From the NCBI GenBank assembly GCA_016869975.1, contig VGCZ01000008.1, positions 50,869 through 114,868 of the forward strand: a stretch of 64,000 nt of DNA, read 5' to 3'. The notes below the pieces were generated by a model, which saw nothing but the letters and a program-made list of their open reading frames with translations, was not told where the DNA came from and did not search any database. Made by a program: the position numbers and the translations under genes. Source of the stretch: Alphaproteobacteria bacterium (GTDB lineage Bacteria; Pseudomonadota; Alphaproteobacteria; Reyranellales; Reyranellaceae). Shown one piece after another: positions 18,652 to 27,772 of this stretch (its first letter is position 1; every line of letters begins with the position of its first letter).

Positions 18652-19470
18652 ATGAAAGTGTTGTTCTGCGGCGATATCGTCGGGCGCAGCGGGCGAGATG
18701 TGGTGCTGCGCGAGGTGCCGCGGCTGCGCGCGACCCTCGGCCTCGATTTCGTCGTGGTCAACGGGGAGAACTCGGCCGCCGGCTTTGGCATCACCGCCAA
18801 GATCTGCGCCGAGCTCCATGCCGGCGGCGTCGACGTGATCACCGGTGGAAACCATTCCTGGGACCAGAAGGAGGTCATGGCGCATATCGCGCAGGACAAG
18901 CGATTGCTGCGGCCGATCAACTTCCCGCCCGGCACGCCGGGCTGGGGCGCCAATGTCTACGACGCCGCCAAGCGCCAGAAGGTGCTCGTGATCAACGTGA
19001 TGTGCCGGCTGTTCATGGACGCGCTCGACGATCCCTTCCGCGCGCTCGACGCCGAGTTGGCCAAGCACCGGCTGAAGGGCACGGCGGATTTCATCCTGGT
19101 CGACGTCCATGGCGAGGCGACGAGCGAGAAGCAGTCGATCGGCCATTTCCTCGACGGCCGTGTCAGCGCGGTGGTCGGCACGCACAGCCACGTCCCCACA
19201 GCCGATTCCTGGATTCTGCCTGGCGGCACGGCCTATCAGACCGACGCCGGCATGTGCGGCGATTACGACTCGGTGATCGGAATGAAAAAGGAGATCGCCG
19301 TGCAGCGCTTCATCCGCAAGATTCCGGGCGAGCGCCTGGCGCCGGCGGAGGCTGAGGGCACGCTGTGCGGCGTGTTGATCGAGAGCGACGACACCACAGG
19401 CCTGGCCCGCTCTATCCAGCCCGTGCGCATCGGTGGACGGCTGCCAGCGACCGTCATCGGCGCGCCATGA
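18652..19470 (+). CDS. TIGR00282 family metallophosphoesterase (YmdB-like)
   Basis: A 272-residue calcineurin-like phosphoesterase of the TIGR00282/YmdB family; a characterised Bacillus member hydrolyses cyclic nucleotides. Motifs: FCGDIVGRSGRD, VVNGENSAAGFGIT, GGNHSWD, VDVHGEATSEK and GTHSHVPTAD supply the metal ligands. The ATG at 18652 gives the family length. Two rho-independent terminators lie downstream, after an AT-rich spacer. Confidence 0.9.
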   Translation: MKVLFCGDIVGRSGRDVVLREVPRLRATLGLDFVVVNGENSAAGFGITAKICAELHAGGVDVITGGNHSWDQKEVMAHIAQDKRLLRPINFPPGTPGWGANVYDAAKRQKVLVINVMCRLFMDALDDPFRALDAELAKHRLKGTADFILVDVHGEATSEKQSIGHFLDGRVSAVVGTHSHVPTADSWILPGGTAYQTDAGMCGDYDSVIGMKKEIAVQRFIRKIPGERLAPAEAEGTLCGVLIESDDTTGLARSIQPVRIGGRLPATVIGAP

Positions 19471-19577
19471 TCGGGGTTTAGGCGTCGATCGTGAAATGAG
19501 CGGATACTTCGGACACGATCCGTTCCGATTTCTCCACCAGTTGTAGGTGATCAGGGGCGCCGATCACTATATCCGGT

Positions 19578-19634
19578 ATGGTGGAGACTCTTGTTGACGT
19601 GACCCGAAAAAGAATCAAAAGTCATTGTTATTGA
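19578..19634 (+). other. possible 18-residue leader peptide in AT-rich spacer
   Basis: An ATG at 19578 opens 18 codons (MVETLVDVTRKRIKSHCY) ending in TGA, ahead of two terminators. The region from about 19590 to 19680 is strikingly AT-rich compared with the rest of the window. Whether the peptide is made is unknown; chance is possible. The wider gap 19471-19767 otherwise holds an inverted repeat (gtgatc ... gatcac, near 19547-19567) and the terminators. Confidence 0.25.
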
Positions 19635-19680
19635 ACGGTTTTTTCTTAAATCGTTCGCCGAATTTCCCAGTTAGAGGGGG

Positions 19681-19708
19681 CGTCGGAACCAAGGTTCCGA
19701 CGTTTTTT
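19681..19708 (+). terminator. rho-independent terminator (first of a tandem pair)
   Basis: Perfect 10-bp arms cgtcggaacc (19681-19690) and ggttccgacg (19693-19702) with a two-base loop are followed by a run of T. It could end the phosphoesterase transcript or a small RNA starting in the AT-rich spacer. Confidence 0.85.
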
Positions 19709-19709
19709 A

Positions 19710-19740
19710 GGCGGGGGTCTCTGACCCCCGCCCTTTTTTT
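19710..19740 (+). terminator. rho-independent terminator (second of a tandem pair)
   Basis: Arms ggcgggggtc (19710-19719) and gacccccgcc (19723-19732) with loop tct are followed by c and seven T. Its AT-poor stem and strong T tract make it a robust terminator. On the other strand it may also serve the convergent oxidoreductase gene. Confidence 0.85.
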
Positions 19741-19767
19741 GTTTTCAACGCCAAGCTGTGGAAAAAC

Positions 19768-20748
19768 CTAGGGGATATCCACCACGACGTGGCCGATCTT
19801 GCTGCCGTCCTCGACGGTGCGATGGGCTTCGGCGGTCTTCGCCAGCGACACGCGCGCGGCGACATTGAACAGCGCGTTGCCGTTCGCGACCCAGCGTTCG
19901 ATGTCACGGAAGCACTGCGCGCGCTGAAGCGGCGTGATGGTGTAGACCAGCACCGGCCGCAGCACGACGTTCTTCACGATCGAGGCGAAGAACGGCAGAT
20001 CGGCGGTGGGCGCCTTCGAGCCGTAATAGGCCAGCACACCCTCCGGCTTCAGCATCGCCAGGTCCATCAGCAGGTTCTCGCCCAGCTCGACCTCGACGAT
20101 GCGATCCACGCCACGACCGCCTGTGATCGCCTTCACGCGCTCCGCGACGTTCTCGCCGCGATAGTTGATGACGTGATGCGCGCCCGCGGCACGGGCGTGC
20201 GCCACCTTGGCCTCGCCGCTCACCGTGGCGATAACCTCGGCGCCGGCCCAGCGCGCGAGCTGCACGGCGTAGTGGCCGACGACACCCGCGCCGCCCGAGA
20301 CCAGCACGGTCTGCCCGGTGGGCGAGCCGTCGGCGAACAGGCAGCGATGCGCGGTCATCACCGGGATGCCCAGGCATGCGCCCTGCGCGTCGTCGAGCCC
20401 CCGGGGCAACGGCACCGCGAACTCGGCGGGCAGCGCGCAGAGTTCCGCCGCCGTGCCGCCGGCGCGCAGATAGGCGGCGTTGAACACCCAGACGCGCTCG
20501 CCGACGCGCGAGGCGGGCACGCCCGCACCGACGGCGACGATCTCGCCCGCGCCATCGCTGTGCGGCACCTGTCGTTTGAGCGTCATCTTCGCGCGCAACC
20601 CCATGCGACTCTTCACGTCGGACGGATTGACCGCCGAGCTGCGCATGCGCACCACGACCTCGCCCGTAGCAGGCGTGGGATCGGGCATGTCACCGACCAC
20701 CAACACCTCGTCGGCCGGCCCATTGCGCTCGTACCAGCATGCTTTCAT
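19768..20748 (-). CDS. zinc-free medium-chain dehydrogenase, NADPH:quinone reductase type
   Basis: A 326-residue MDR-family oxidoreductase. The N-terminal GroES-like domain (MKACWYERNGPADEVLVVGD, SSAVNPSDVKSRMG, VPHSDGAGEIVAVG) is followed by a Rossmann domain with VLVSGGAGVVGHYAVQLARW as the NADPH-binding loop. No zinc-ligand cysteines are seen. Its start overlaps the stop of the DJ-1/PfpI gene (ATGA), so the two are co-translated. Likely quinone or enone reduction; substrate unknown. Confidence 0.9.
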   Translation of the reverse strand: MKACWYERNGPADEVLVVGDMPDPTPATGEVVVRMRSSAVNPSDVKSRMGLRAKMTLKRQVPHSDGAGEIVAVGAGVPASRVGERVWVFNAAYLRAGGTAAELCALPAEFAVPLPRGLDDAQGACLGIPVMTAHRCLFADGSPTGQTVLVSGGAGVVGHYAVQLARWAGAEVIATVSGEAKVAHARAAGAHHVINYRGENVAERVKAITGGRGVDRIVEVELGENLLMDLAMLKPEGVLAYYGSKAPTADLPFFASIVKNVVLRPVLVYTITPLQRAQCFRDIERWVANGNALFNVAARVSLAKTAEAHRTVEDGSKIGHVVVDIP

Positions 20749-21380
20749 CGCTTCACTCCTCCCGCGACCAGGGCCCGCGCCTTGGCGCGGATCTCCTCGT
20801 CGGCACGGCTCGCGTCGCCGCTGTCGAAAGGCGGTTGTGGGTCGTATTCGATGGCGAGTTGCATCCCGCGCGCCGTCGTCTCGTCCGTGAGTTCGGCGGC
20901 GAGCGTCAGCGCCATATCGATGCCGGCGGAGACGCCGGCGGCGGTGATCACCTTGCCGTCGCGCACGACGCGCGCGTTGGCCGGCGTGGCGCCGAACTTC
21001 TCCAGCGACTTCATCGCCCCCCAATGCGTCGTGGCGCGCTTGCCCGCGAGCAACCCGGCGGCGCCCAGGATCATCGCGCCGGTGCAGACCGAGGTCGTCC
21101 AGCGCGTCGTGGCGTCGATCGCGCGCACCCAATCGAGCGTGCGCGCGTCACTGAGCTGCGGCAGCACTTTGGTGGTGCCAGGCACGACCAGCACGTCGGC
21201 CGCGGCGACCTGGGTGAACGGCAGCGTGTCGTCGAAGACCAAGCCGGTATCGGTCCGTACCCGTGCGCCGAAGCGGCTGGCGGCCACGGCCTGGACTCCC
21301 GGCAGGCGCCAGAGCACTTCCCACGGCCCGATGGCGTCGAGCGTGGTCATGTCGTCGTAGAACAGGAAGGCGATGCGCAT
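20745..21380 (-). CDS. DJ-1/PfpI family protein (isonitrile hydratase-like)
   Basis: A 211-residue protein of the DJ-1/PfpI superfamily. It begins MRIAFLFYDDMTTLDAIGPW, and the nucleophile elbow is TSVCTGAMILGAAGLLAGK with the reactive cysteine near 101, followed by RATTHW, the arrangement of isonitrile hydratases. The C-terminal region AAGVSAGIDMALTLAAELT is typical. It is coupled to the downstream quinone-reductase-like gene. The gene is divergent from YebC. Confidence 0.87.
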   Translation of the reverse strand: MRIAFLFYDDMTTLDAIGPWEVLWRLPGVQAVAASRFGARVRTDTGLVFDDTLPFTQVAAADVLVVPGTTKVLPQLSDARTLDWVRAIDATTRWTTSVCTGAMILGAAGLLAGKRATTHWGAMKSLEKFGATPANARVVRDGKVITAAGVSAGIDMALTLAAELTDETTARGMQLAIEYDPQPPFDSGDASRADEEIRAKARALVAGGVKR

Positions 21381-21443
21381 GGCCGCCTCCGATATGCTAG
21401 AAAGCGCCACTAGGCAACCAACCAAGCAAGCATCCCTCGAACC

Positions 21444-22202
21444 ATGGCCGGCCATTCACAGTTCAAGAACATCATGCACCGCAAGGGCGCTCAGGACGCC
21501 AAGCGGGCCAAGGTCTTCACCAAGCTTCTGCGCGAGATCACCACGGCAGCCAAGCAGGGGCTGCCCGACCCGGCGGCCAATCCGCGCCTGCGCGCCGCCG
21601 TGATCGCCGCGCGCGCCGGCAACATGACGCGCGACACCATCGAGCGCGCCATCAAGCGCGCCTCGGGTGTCGGCGGCGAGGCCGACTACGTGGAGATGCG
21701 CTACGAGGGCTACGGCCCGGGCGGCGTGGCGCTGATCGTCGAGGCGCTGACCGACAACCGAAACCGTACCGCGTCGGACGTGCGCTCGACCTTCACCAAG
21801 TACGGCGGCAACATGGGCGAGAGCAACAGCGTCTCCTTCATGTTCGACCGCGTGGGCGAGTTCAAATTCCCGCTCACCGTCGGTGGCGCCGACGACGTGA
21901 TGGAGAAGGCGATCGAGGCCGGCGCCGAGGACGTGCAGAGCGTCGAGGGCGAGGAGGGCTATCACGAGATCACCTGCGCCCAGGACGATTTCGCCGCCGT
22001 GCGCGAGGCGCTCGAGAAGTCGCTCGGCCAGCCGAGCAGCGCCAAGATCGTCTGGCGGCCCAAGACCACGGCGCCGATCGAGGGCGAGCAGGCGCAGAGC
22101 CTGTTCAAACTGATCGAGCAGCTCGAGGACAACGACGACGTGCAGAACGTCTACGCCAATTTCGAGATGTCCGACGCCACCATGGCGAGCCTGGCAGGGT
22201 AG
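21444..22202 (+). CDS. YebC/PmpR family transcriptional/translational regulator
   Basis: A 252-residue YebC-family protein. The first residues [21 protein letters not shown] are diagnostic, followed by [34 protein letters not shown] and [15 protein letters not shown]. Members act as DNA-binding regulators, and recent work links them to relief of ribosome stalling at proline runs; this window holds very proline-rich proteins (TolA, TonB-like). It is followed at 11 bases by ruvC, the conserved order. Confidence 0.95.
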   Translation: MAGHSQFKNIMHRKGAQDAKRAKVFTKLLREITTAAKQGLPDPAANPRLRAAVIAARAGNMTRDTIERAIKRASGVGGEADYVEMRYEGYGPGGVALIVEALTDNRNRTASDVRSTFTKYGGNMGESNSVSFMFDRVGEFKFPLTVGGADDVMEKAIEAGAEDVQSVEGEEGYHEITCAQDDFAAVREALEKSLGQPSSAKIVWRPKTTAPIEGEQAQSLFKLIEQLEDNDDVQNVYANFEMSDATMASLAG

Positions 22203-22213
22203 GGACGTCCTCC

Positions 22214-22840
22214 ATGCGCCTGATCGGTCTCGACCCTGGACTGCGCAACACCGGCTGGGGTGTGATCGAGTCGGAGGGCAGCCGTCTGCGTTTCGTGGCC
22301 TGTGGCGTCGTGCACTCCGACGACGCGCTGTCCCTGGCCGAGCGGCTGTGCCAGCTCTTCGATGGCGTGAGCGACGCGATCCGGGAGTGGCGACCGGTGG
22401 AAGCGGCGGTCGAGGAGACCTTCGTCAACAAGAACCCCAACTCGACGCTCAAGCTCGGCCAGGCGCGCGGCGCGGTGCTGATGGCGCCGGCCAAGCTCGG
22501 GTTGGCGGTGATCGAGTACGGCGCCAACCACATCAAGAAATCCGTGGTCGGTGTCGGCCACGCCGAGAAGCAGCAGGTCGAGCTGATGGTCTCGCGCCTG
22601 CTGCCCGGTGTGAGCGCCACCGCCGACGCCGCCGATGCGCTCGCCGTCGCGATCTGCCACGCCCATCACCGCCGCACCGGCCGCAAGTGGGTCGAGGGCA
22701 AGGTGCAGGCCGGCGCCGAAGGCGGCGAGGTCGGCGCGGTACGTGGCGGACGCGTCGGCGCGGGCCGCGGCAAGAGCGGCTTGCGCGGCTCGCAAGCCGA
22801 ATGGGAGCGCGCCATGCTGGCACGGGCGACCAAAAGATGA
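22214..22840 (+). CDS. ruvC: Holliday junction resolvase RuvC
   Basis: A 208-residue endonuclease that cuts Holliday junctions symmetrically as the nuclease of RuvABC. Acidic residues of the catalytic site are visible: Asp7 in [13 protein letters not shown], the Glu pair in [10 protein letters not shown], and Asp in [15 protein letters not shown]. The last 45 or so residues form a Gly/Arg/Ala-rich tail (about 159-208) beyond the compact fold. The stop overlaps the ruvA start (ATGA). Confidence 0.96.
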   Translation: MRLIGLDPGLRNTGWGVIESEGSRLRFVACGVVHSDDALSLAERLCQLFDGVSDAIREWRPVEAAVEETFVNKNPNSTLKLGQARGAVLMAPAKLGLAVIEYGANHIKKSVVGVGHAEKQQVELMVSRLLPGVSATADAADALAVAICHAHHRRTGRKWVEGKVQAGAEGGEVGAVRGGRVGAGRGKSGLRGSQAEWERAMLARATKR

Positions 22841-23454
22841 TCGGCAGGCTGCGCGGCACCATCGAGCAGGTTGAAGAGGATGCCTGCGTCGTCGACGTCA
22901 ACGGCGTGGGCTACGTCGTGCATGCCTCTGCGCGCACCCTGCGCGAACTCTCTCCGGGCGTCGAAGCTCGGCTGCTGGTCGAGACCGTGGTGCGCGAGGA
23001 CGCGATCCTGCTCTACGGCTTCATCGCCGGGTCCGAGCGCGACTGGTTCCGCATCCTCACCACAGTGCAAGGCGTCGGTGCCAAGGTGGCGTTGTCGCTG
23101 CTTTCCACGCTGGCGCCCGACGAACTCGCCTCGGCCATCGTCGCGCAGGACAAGGCCTCGCTGAACCGCGCGGCGGGCGTCGGCCCCAAACTCGCCGCGC
23201 GCCTGACTACCGAGCTCAAGGACAAGGCCACGCAATGGGGCGCGATCCCCGGCGCGCGCGCCACGACCGCACCGAAGGCTGACTCGCCCGTGTCCGCGCC
23301 CTCCGCCAACGAAGACGCGATCTCCGCCCTGGTCAATCTCGGCTACAAGCGCATGGAAGCCTTCGGCGCCATCGCCCGCGTCGCCCAGCGCCTGGGCGCC
23401 GACGCCAAGATCGACGCGCTCATCCGCGAGGGGCTGCGCGAACTGGCGCGTTGA
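22837..23454 (+). CDS. ruvA: Holliday junction DNA helicase subunit RuvA
   Basis: A 205-residue protein that binds the four-way junction and loads RuvB. It shows the OB-fold start [19 protein letters not shown], two helix-hairpin-helix motifs ([14 protein letters not shown] and [16 protein letters not shown]), a flexible linker rich in Ala, Thr and Pro, and a C-terminal RuvB-binding domain ([18 protein letters not shown]). Start overlaps ruvC. Confidence 0.96.
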   Translation: MIGRLRGTIEQVEEDACVVDVNGVGYVVHASARTLRELSPGVEARLLVETVVREDAILLYGFIAGSERDWFRILTTVQGVGAKVALSLLSTLAPDELASAIVAQDKASLNRAAGVGPKLAARLTTELKDKATQWGAIPGARATTAPKADSPVSAPSANEDAISALVNLGYKRMEAFGAIARVAQRLGADAKIDALIREGLRELAR

Positions 23455-23458
23455 TTAC

Positions 23459-23533
23459 TCTCTCCTCCTCGGGAGAGCGATTGCATATCACTGGACTGTC
23501 TTTGTCCTACCTTTCCCCTCCGGGGGAAGGTAG
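23459..23533. repeat. two short palindromes between ruvA and ruvB
   Basis: The ruvA-ruvB gap holds ctctcctcctcgggagag (about 23459-23476) and ctacctttcccctccggggg followed by aaggtag (23507-23533). Both can fold into hairpins and resemble family B repeats seen near 43135 and 45948. No gene is seen in the 167-base gap. Confidence 0.55.
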
Positions 23534-23621
23534 TGGCGCTCGGAACGGCGTGGTAAAGAGCACCTGACTGAACCCTCCGCCCTGCCGTCCGGGGCCAATC
23601 GCGTCGAAACGACCGCATCAG

Positions 23622-24674
23622 ATGACCGCCAAGGATTCCGACCGCCTGATCTCCCGCGCCAAGGGCGAGGAAGACGCCGCAGAGCTGAAGCTGCGGCCGC
23701 AGGCGCTCGACGATTTCGTCGGCCAGAAGCAGGTGCGCGAGAACCTCAAGGTGTTCATCTCCGCCGCCCGCGCGCGTGGCGAGCCGCTCGACCACACGCT
23801 GTTTCATGGGCCGCCGGGCCTAGGCAAGACGACCTTGTCGCAGATCGTGGCGAAGGAGATGGGCGCGGGCTTTCGCGCCACGTCGGGGCCGGTGATCGCC
23901 AAGGCCGGCGACCTCGCCTCGATGCTGACCAATCTCGAGCGCGGCGACGTCTTCTTCATCGACGAGATCCATCGCCTCAATCCCGCGGTCGAGGAGATCC
24001 TCTATTCTGCGATGGAGGACTTCCAGCTCGACATCATGATCGGCGAGGGACCGGCAGCGCGCTCGGTGCGCATCGATCTGCCGCCGTTCACCTTGGTCGG
24101 CGCCACGACGCGTTCGGGCCTGATGACCACGCCCTTGCGCGAGCGCTTCGGCATTCCGATGCGCATGGATTTCTATACCGCCGACGAGCTCGAGACGATC
24201 GTGCGCCGCGCCGCGCGCGTGCTGAAGATCGAGATGAACGACGATGGCGCCGCCGAGATCGCCAAGCGCAGCCGCGGCACGCCGCGCGTCGCCAACCGCC
24301 TGCTGCGCCGCGTGCGCGACTTCGCCTCGGTCGCCGATCACGGCGTCGTCACCGCCAAGATCGCCGACGCGGCGCTCAAGCGACTCGAGGTCGACGCGCT
24401 GGGCCTCGACCTGATGGACCGGCGCTATCTGGGCTGCATCGCCGAGAAATACGGCGGCGGGCCGGTGGGCGTCGAGACCTTGTCGGCGGCGCTGTCGGAG
24501 GAGCGCGACGTCATCGAGGACGTGATCGAGCCATACCTCATGCAGCTCGGCCTGCTGATGCGCACGCCGCGCGGGCGCATGCTGGCCGAAGGTGGCTGGA
24601 AGCATATCGGCCTGCCTGTGCCCAAGACGACACGCACGCAGCTCGACCTGCTGGATCGCGAGACCGAGTCGTGA
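23622..24674 (+). CDS. ruvB: Holliday junction branch migration ATPase RuvB
   Basis: A 350-residue AAA+ motor. Walker A GPPGLGKT is at 64-71, Walker [10 protein letters not shown] follows, and sensor 1 is [10 protein letters not shown]. The arginine finger region [15 protein letters not shown] and the C-terminal winged helix ([19 protein letters not shown]) are intact. A 167-base gap with palindromes separates it from ruvA, so it may have its own expression signals. Confidence 0.97.
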   Translation: MTAKDSDRLISRAKGEEDAAELKLRPQALDDFVGQKQVRENLKVFISAARARGEPLDHTLFHGPPGLGKTTLSQIVAKEMGAGFRATSGPVIAKAGDLASMLTNLERGDVFFIDEIHRLNPAVEEILYSAMEDFQLDIMIGEGPAARSVRIDLPPFTLVGATTRSGLMTTPLRERFGIPMRMDFYTADELETIVRRAARVLKIEMNDDGAAEIAKRSRGTPRVANRLLRRVRDFASVADHGVVTAKIADAALKRLEVDALGLDLMDRRYLGCIAEKYGGGPVGVETLSAALSEERDVIEDVIEPYLMQLGLLMRTPRGRMLAEGGWKHIGLPVPKTTRTQLDLLDRETES

Positions 24675-24679
24675 GCGGT

Positions 24680-24749
24680 CTGTCATCCCGGGCGCAGCGA
24701 GGGATCTATCCTTTGCAGCCTGGATCCCTCGCTGCGCTCGGGATGACAG
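24680..24749. repeat. family A palindromic repeat, near-perfect
   Basis: Arms of 27 bases, 24680-24706 and 24723-24749, are inverted copies with one mismatch; the core is tcatcccgggcgcagcgagg. A 16-base centre separates them. It lies between ruvB and ybgC and could form a strong hairpin in RNA from either strand. Confidence 0.9.
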
Positions 24750-24765
24750 GACGGGCGGGCGCGAT

Positions 24766-25203
24766 ATGACCGCCAAGGCCCATATCCTGCCGCTGCGCGT
24801 CTACTACGAGGACACCGACGCCGCCGGCGTCGTCTATCACGCCAACTACCTGCGCTTTATGGAGCGCGGGCGCGCCGAGTTCCTGCGCGAGCTTGGCCAC
24901 GATCTCACAGCGCTGCGCGCGGGCAGCGGCATCAACTGGGCGGTGAAGCGGCTCGCCATCGAGTACATCGCGCCCGGACGGCTCGACGATGCGCTGCTGG
25001 TGGTGACCACGGTTGAGGCGTTGCGCGGCGCGTCGGTCGATCTGCGCCAGCAGGTGAAGCGCGGCGACACGATGTTGACCGATTCGACGCTGACACTGGT
25101 GTGCATGAATGAAGCGGGCCGTCCGGTTCGCCTGCCGTCCGACGCACGGCGGGCGCTCGGTGAGCGAACGACCGCGGATCGCGACGACGTGACGCCCGAT
25201 TGA
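24766..25203 (+). CDS. ybgC: YbgC-type acyl-CoA thioesterase of the Tol-Pal cluster
   Basis: A 145-residue hot-dog-fold thioesterase. The catalytic motif YYEDTDAAGVVYHANYLRF is diagnostic, with Asp in the role of base. YbgC opens the tol-pal operon in many proteobacteria and is linked to phospholipid metabolism in the envelope. The ATG at 24766 follows a palindrome and precedes tolQ by about 96 bases. Context supports the family call. Confidence 0.94.
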   Translation: MTAKAHILPLRVYYEDTDAAGVVYHANYLRFMERGRAEFLRELGHDLTALRAGSGINWAVKRLAIEYIAPGRLDDALLVVTTVEALRGASVDLRQQVKRGDTMLTDSTLTLVCMNEAGRPVRLPSDARRALGERTTADRDDVTPD

Positions 25204-25299
25204 TCAACAAAAACAACGCGGTGTTGCCGAAATGCAACGGGCGGCGCCGCCAAGGTGCCATATTCTGCCGCTAACCCCTCTCTCCCTCTTGGAGCTCGC

Positions 25300-26102
25300 A
25301 TGGATCCGGTGATCTTTCTCGCGCAGGTGACGCCGGCACCGGCGCCCGCGCCCGTTCCCTCGGTACCGCTCACCCCGCCGCCCGGCACTGGCGCGGCCGC
25401 CACCGCGTTCGGCGGCCAGGCGATCGACGTCAGCTTCGTCGGCATGTTCATGCACGCCCATATCGTCGTGCAGATCGTGATGATCATGTTGCTGCTCGCC
25501 TCGGTGTGGTGCTGGGCGATCATCTTCGAGAAGACCATCCGGCTGCGCGCGCTGCGCAAGAAGGCCGACGAATTCGAGAACACGTTCTGGTCGGGCGTTT
25601 CACTCGACGACCTCTACGATCGTGTCGGCGCCAAGCCCAGCGATCCGCTGGGCAGCGTCTTTGCCTCGGCGATGCGGGAGTGGCGCCGCACCTTGTCGAA
25701 AGGCCTCGCGCAATCGGCGGCGACGCGCGCCAATCTGCGCGCGCGTATCGAGCAGGTGATGACCGTCACCGTGCAGCGCGAGATGGAGGCCATCGAGAAA
25801 CGCATGACCTTCCTCGCCTCGACCGGCGCGGCGGCGCCCTTCGTCGGCCTGTTCGGCACGGTGTGGGGCATCATGACCGCCTTCCAGGGCATCGCGATCT
25901 CCAAGAACACCTCGCTCGCGGTCGTGGCGCCGGGCATCGCCGAGGCGCTGTTCGCGACGGCCCTGGGACTCGTCGCGGCGATCCCCGCGGTGCTCGCCTA
26001 CAACAAGATCAGCAGCGATATCGGGCGCTTTGGCCAACGACTCGAGAATTTCGCCGTCGAGTTTGGCACCATACTCTCGCGTCAGCTCGAGGAGGCCGCC
26101 TG

Positions 26103-26103
<1 letters not shown>
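25300..26103 (+). CDS. tolQ: Tol-Pal system protein TolQ
   Basis: A 267-residue inner-membrane protein of the proton-channel MotA/TolQ/ExbB family. Three membrane segments: about 51-72 (VVQIVMIMLLLASVWCW), then the pair near 172-192 (GAAAPFVGLFGTVWGIMTAF) and 212-232 (ALFATALGLVAAIPAVLAY). The N-terminal 35 residues are Pro/Ala-rich, longer than in E. coli. GGAG precedes the ATG. TolQ with TolR uses the proton-motive force to energise TolA. Confidence 0.95.
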
Positions 26104-26630
<527 letters not shown>

Positions 26631-26653
26631 TCGCGCGAGGGTGAGACCCGGCG

Positions 26654-27721
26654 ATGAACGGACGCGGCAGCGGCACAGGCGACATCGGCACACCGGCCAT
26701 CGTGTCGGCGAGCCTGCATGTCGTTGTGCTGGCGTTCGCTATCTTCGGTCTGCCGAGCTTCACCAAGCCGCTCGTTGAGCAGCCGGCGGAGGTCGAGATC
26801 ATCGACGCCTCGGAGATCGGCAAGCACAGCGCCGCGCCCAAGGTCGCGCCGCCCACGCCGCAGGACAAGGCCCTGCCGCAGAAGGACGAGCCGACGCCGC
26901 CGACGCCCATGAAGTCGCCGGATCCGGCCGCTGCGCCACCGCCGCCCACGCCGCCCAAGCCGCAGCTCGCCGACGCGCTGCCGCCACCACCGCCGCCGCC
27001 GCCTCCGCCGACGATCCCCAAGGTCGAGACGCCCAAGCCGCCGGAGCCGCCGAAGGTGCCGGATCCGCCAAAGGTCGCCGACGCGGAGCCGCTGAAGCCC
27101 AAGCCGCCGGAGCCACCCAAGCCCGAGCCCAAGCCGCCCGAGCCACCGCCGCCTCAGCCCAAGCCACCTGAGCCGCCGAAGCCGAAGCCACCGGAGCCGC
27201 CGAAACCACCGGCGCCGCCCAAGCCGCCGCCGCCCGCGCCCAAGCCCAAGGCGCAGTCGCTCGACGACATCCTCGCCGACGCCTCGAAGACGCCGGCGCC
27301 ACCGACCCCCAATATCGATCGTCGCAACGCACCGGTCGGCCGCTCCGATCCGCAGGCCAAGCCCAACCCGCAGCCGCCGGCGCGCGGGCCGCAGACGGCC
27401 AGCGTTAACGCGCCCAAGCTGACCCAGAGCGAGGAATGGGCGGTGGTGCAGAAGATCCGGCCGTGCTGGAACCCGCCGCTGGGGGCTAAGGACGCTGACA
27501 AGCTGGCCATCGAGATCGCCGGTTCGATCGGCCGCGACGGTCGCGTGCTGGAGGCCAAGATCGTCGACGAGAGCCGCATGCGCGACAGCTTCTACGCCGC
27601 CGCCGCCAACGCAGCCCTGCGCGCCACGCTCAACCCGCGCTGCCAGCCCTGGCCGCTGCCGCCCGAGAAGTACGAGACGTGGAAAACCTTCCGCTTCACC
27701 TTCGATCCCCGGTTTTTCTGA
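26654..27721 (+). CDS. tolA: Tol-Pal system energy transducer TolA (proline-rich)
   Basis: A 355-residue protein with one membrane helix near 15-35 (IVSASLHVVVLAFAIFG), a very proline-rich stalk (about 60-205) of Pro-Pro-Lys-Pro-type repeats instead of the Ala/Lys/Glu helix of E. coli TolA, and a C-terminal domain (VQKIRPCWNPPLGAKDA, GRDGRVLEAKIVDESRM). It links the TolQR motor to TolB and Pal. The proline tracts, including several pure Pro runs, would stress translation and may need EF-P. The stretch near 26930-27250 is low complexity. Confidence 0.9.
   Translation: MNGRGSGTGDIGTPAIVSASLHVVVLAFAIFGLPSFTKPLVEQPAEVEIIDASEIGKHSAAPKVAPPTPQDKALPQKDEPTPPTPMKSPDPAAAPPPPTPPKPQLADALPPPPPPPPPPTIPKVETPKPPEPPKVPDPPKVADAEPLKPKPPEPPKPEPKPPEPPPPQPKPPEPPKPKPPEPPKPPAPPKPPPPAPKPKAQSLDDILADASKTPAPPTPNIDRRNAPVGRSDPQAKPNPQPPARGPQTASVNAPKLTQSEEWAVVQKIRPCWNPPLGAKDADKLAIEIAGSIGRDGRVLEAKIVDESRMRDSFYAAAANAALRATLNPRCQPWPLPPEKYETWKTFRFTFDPRFF
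26930..27260 (+). repeat. proline-codon low-complexity tract in tolA
   Basis: The DNA is dominated by ccg, cca and ccc codons separated by aag and gag, giving a near-repetitive pattern such as ccgccgcccaag. It is likely prone to length variation by slippage. It is within the tolA coding frame. Confidence 0.8.
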
Positions 27722-27772
27722 CGCCGATGATCGCCTATGAAGACCATGCGACCTGAGCCAATGAGGAGCGCG

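Noticed and set aside
17332-19191. 619-codon open frame on the minus strand overlapping the Rieske oxygenase and phosphoesterase
   Set aside because: The Rieske reading in another frame has intact cluster and iron motifs; this frame is Arg/Ala-rich with no motif.
26930-27260. Possible CRISPR-like repetition in tolA
   Set aside because: The repeats are proline codons of irregular length within an open frame, with no unique spacers.
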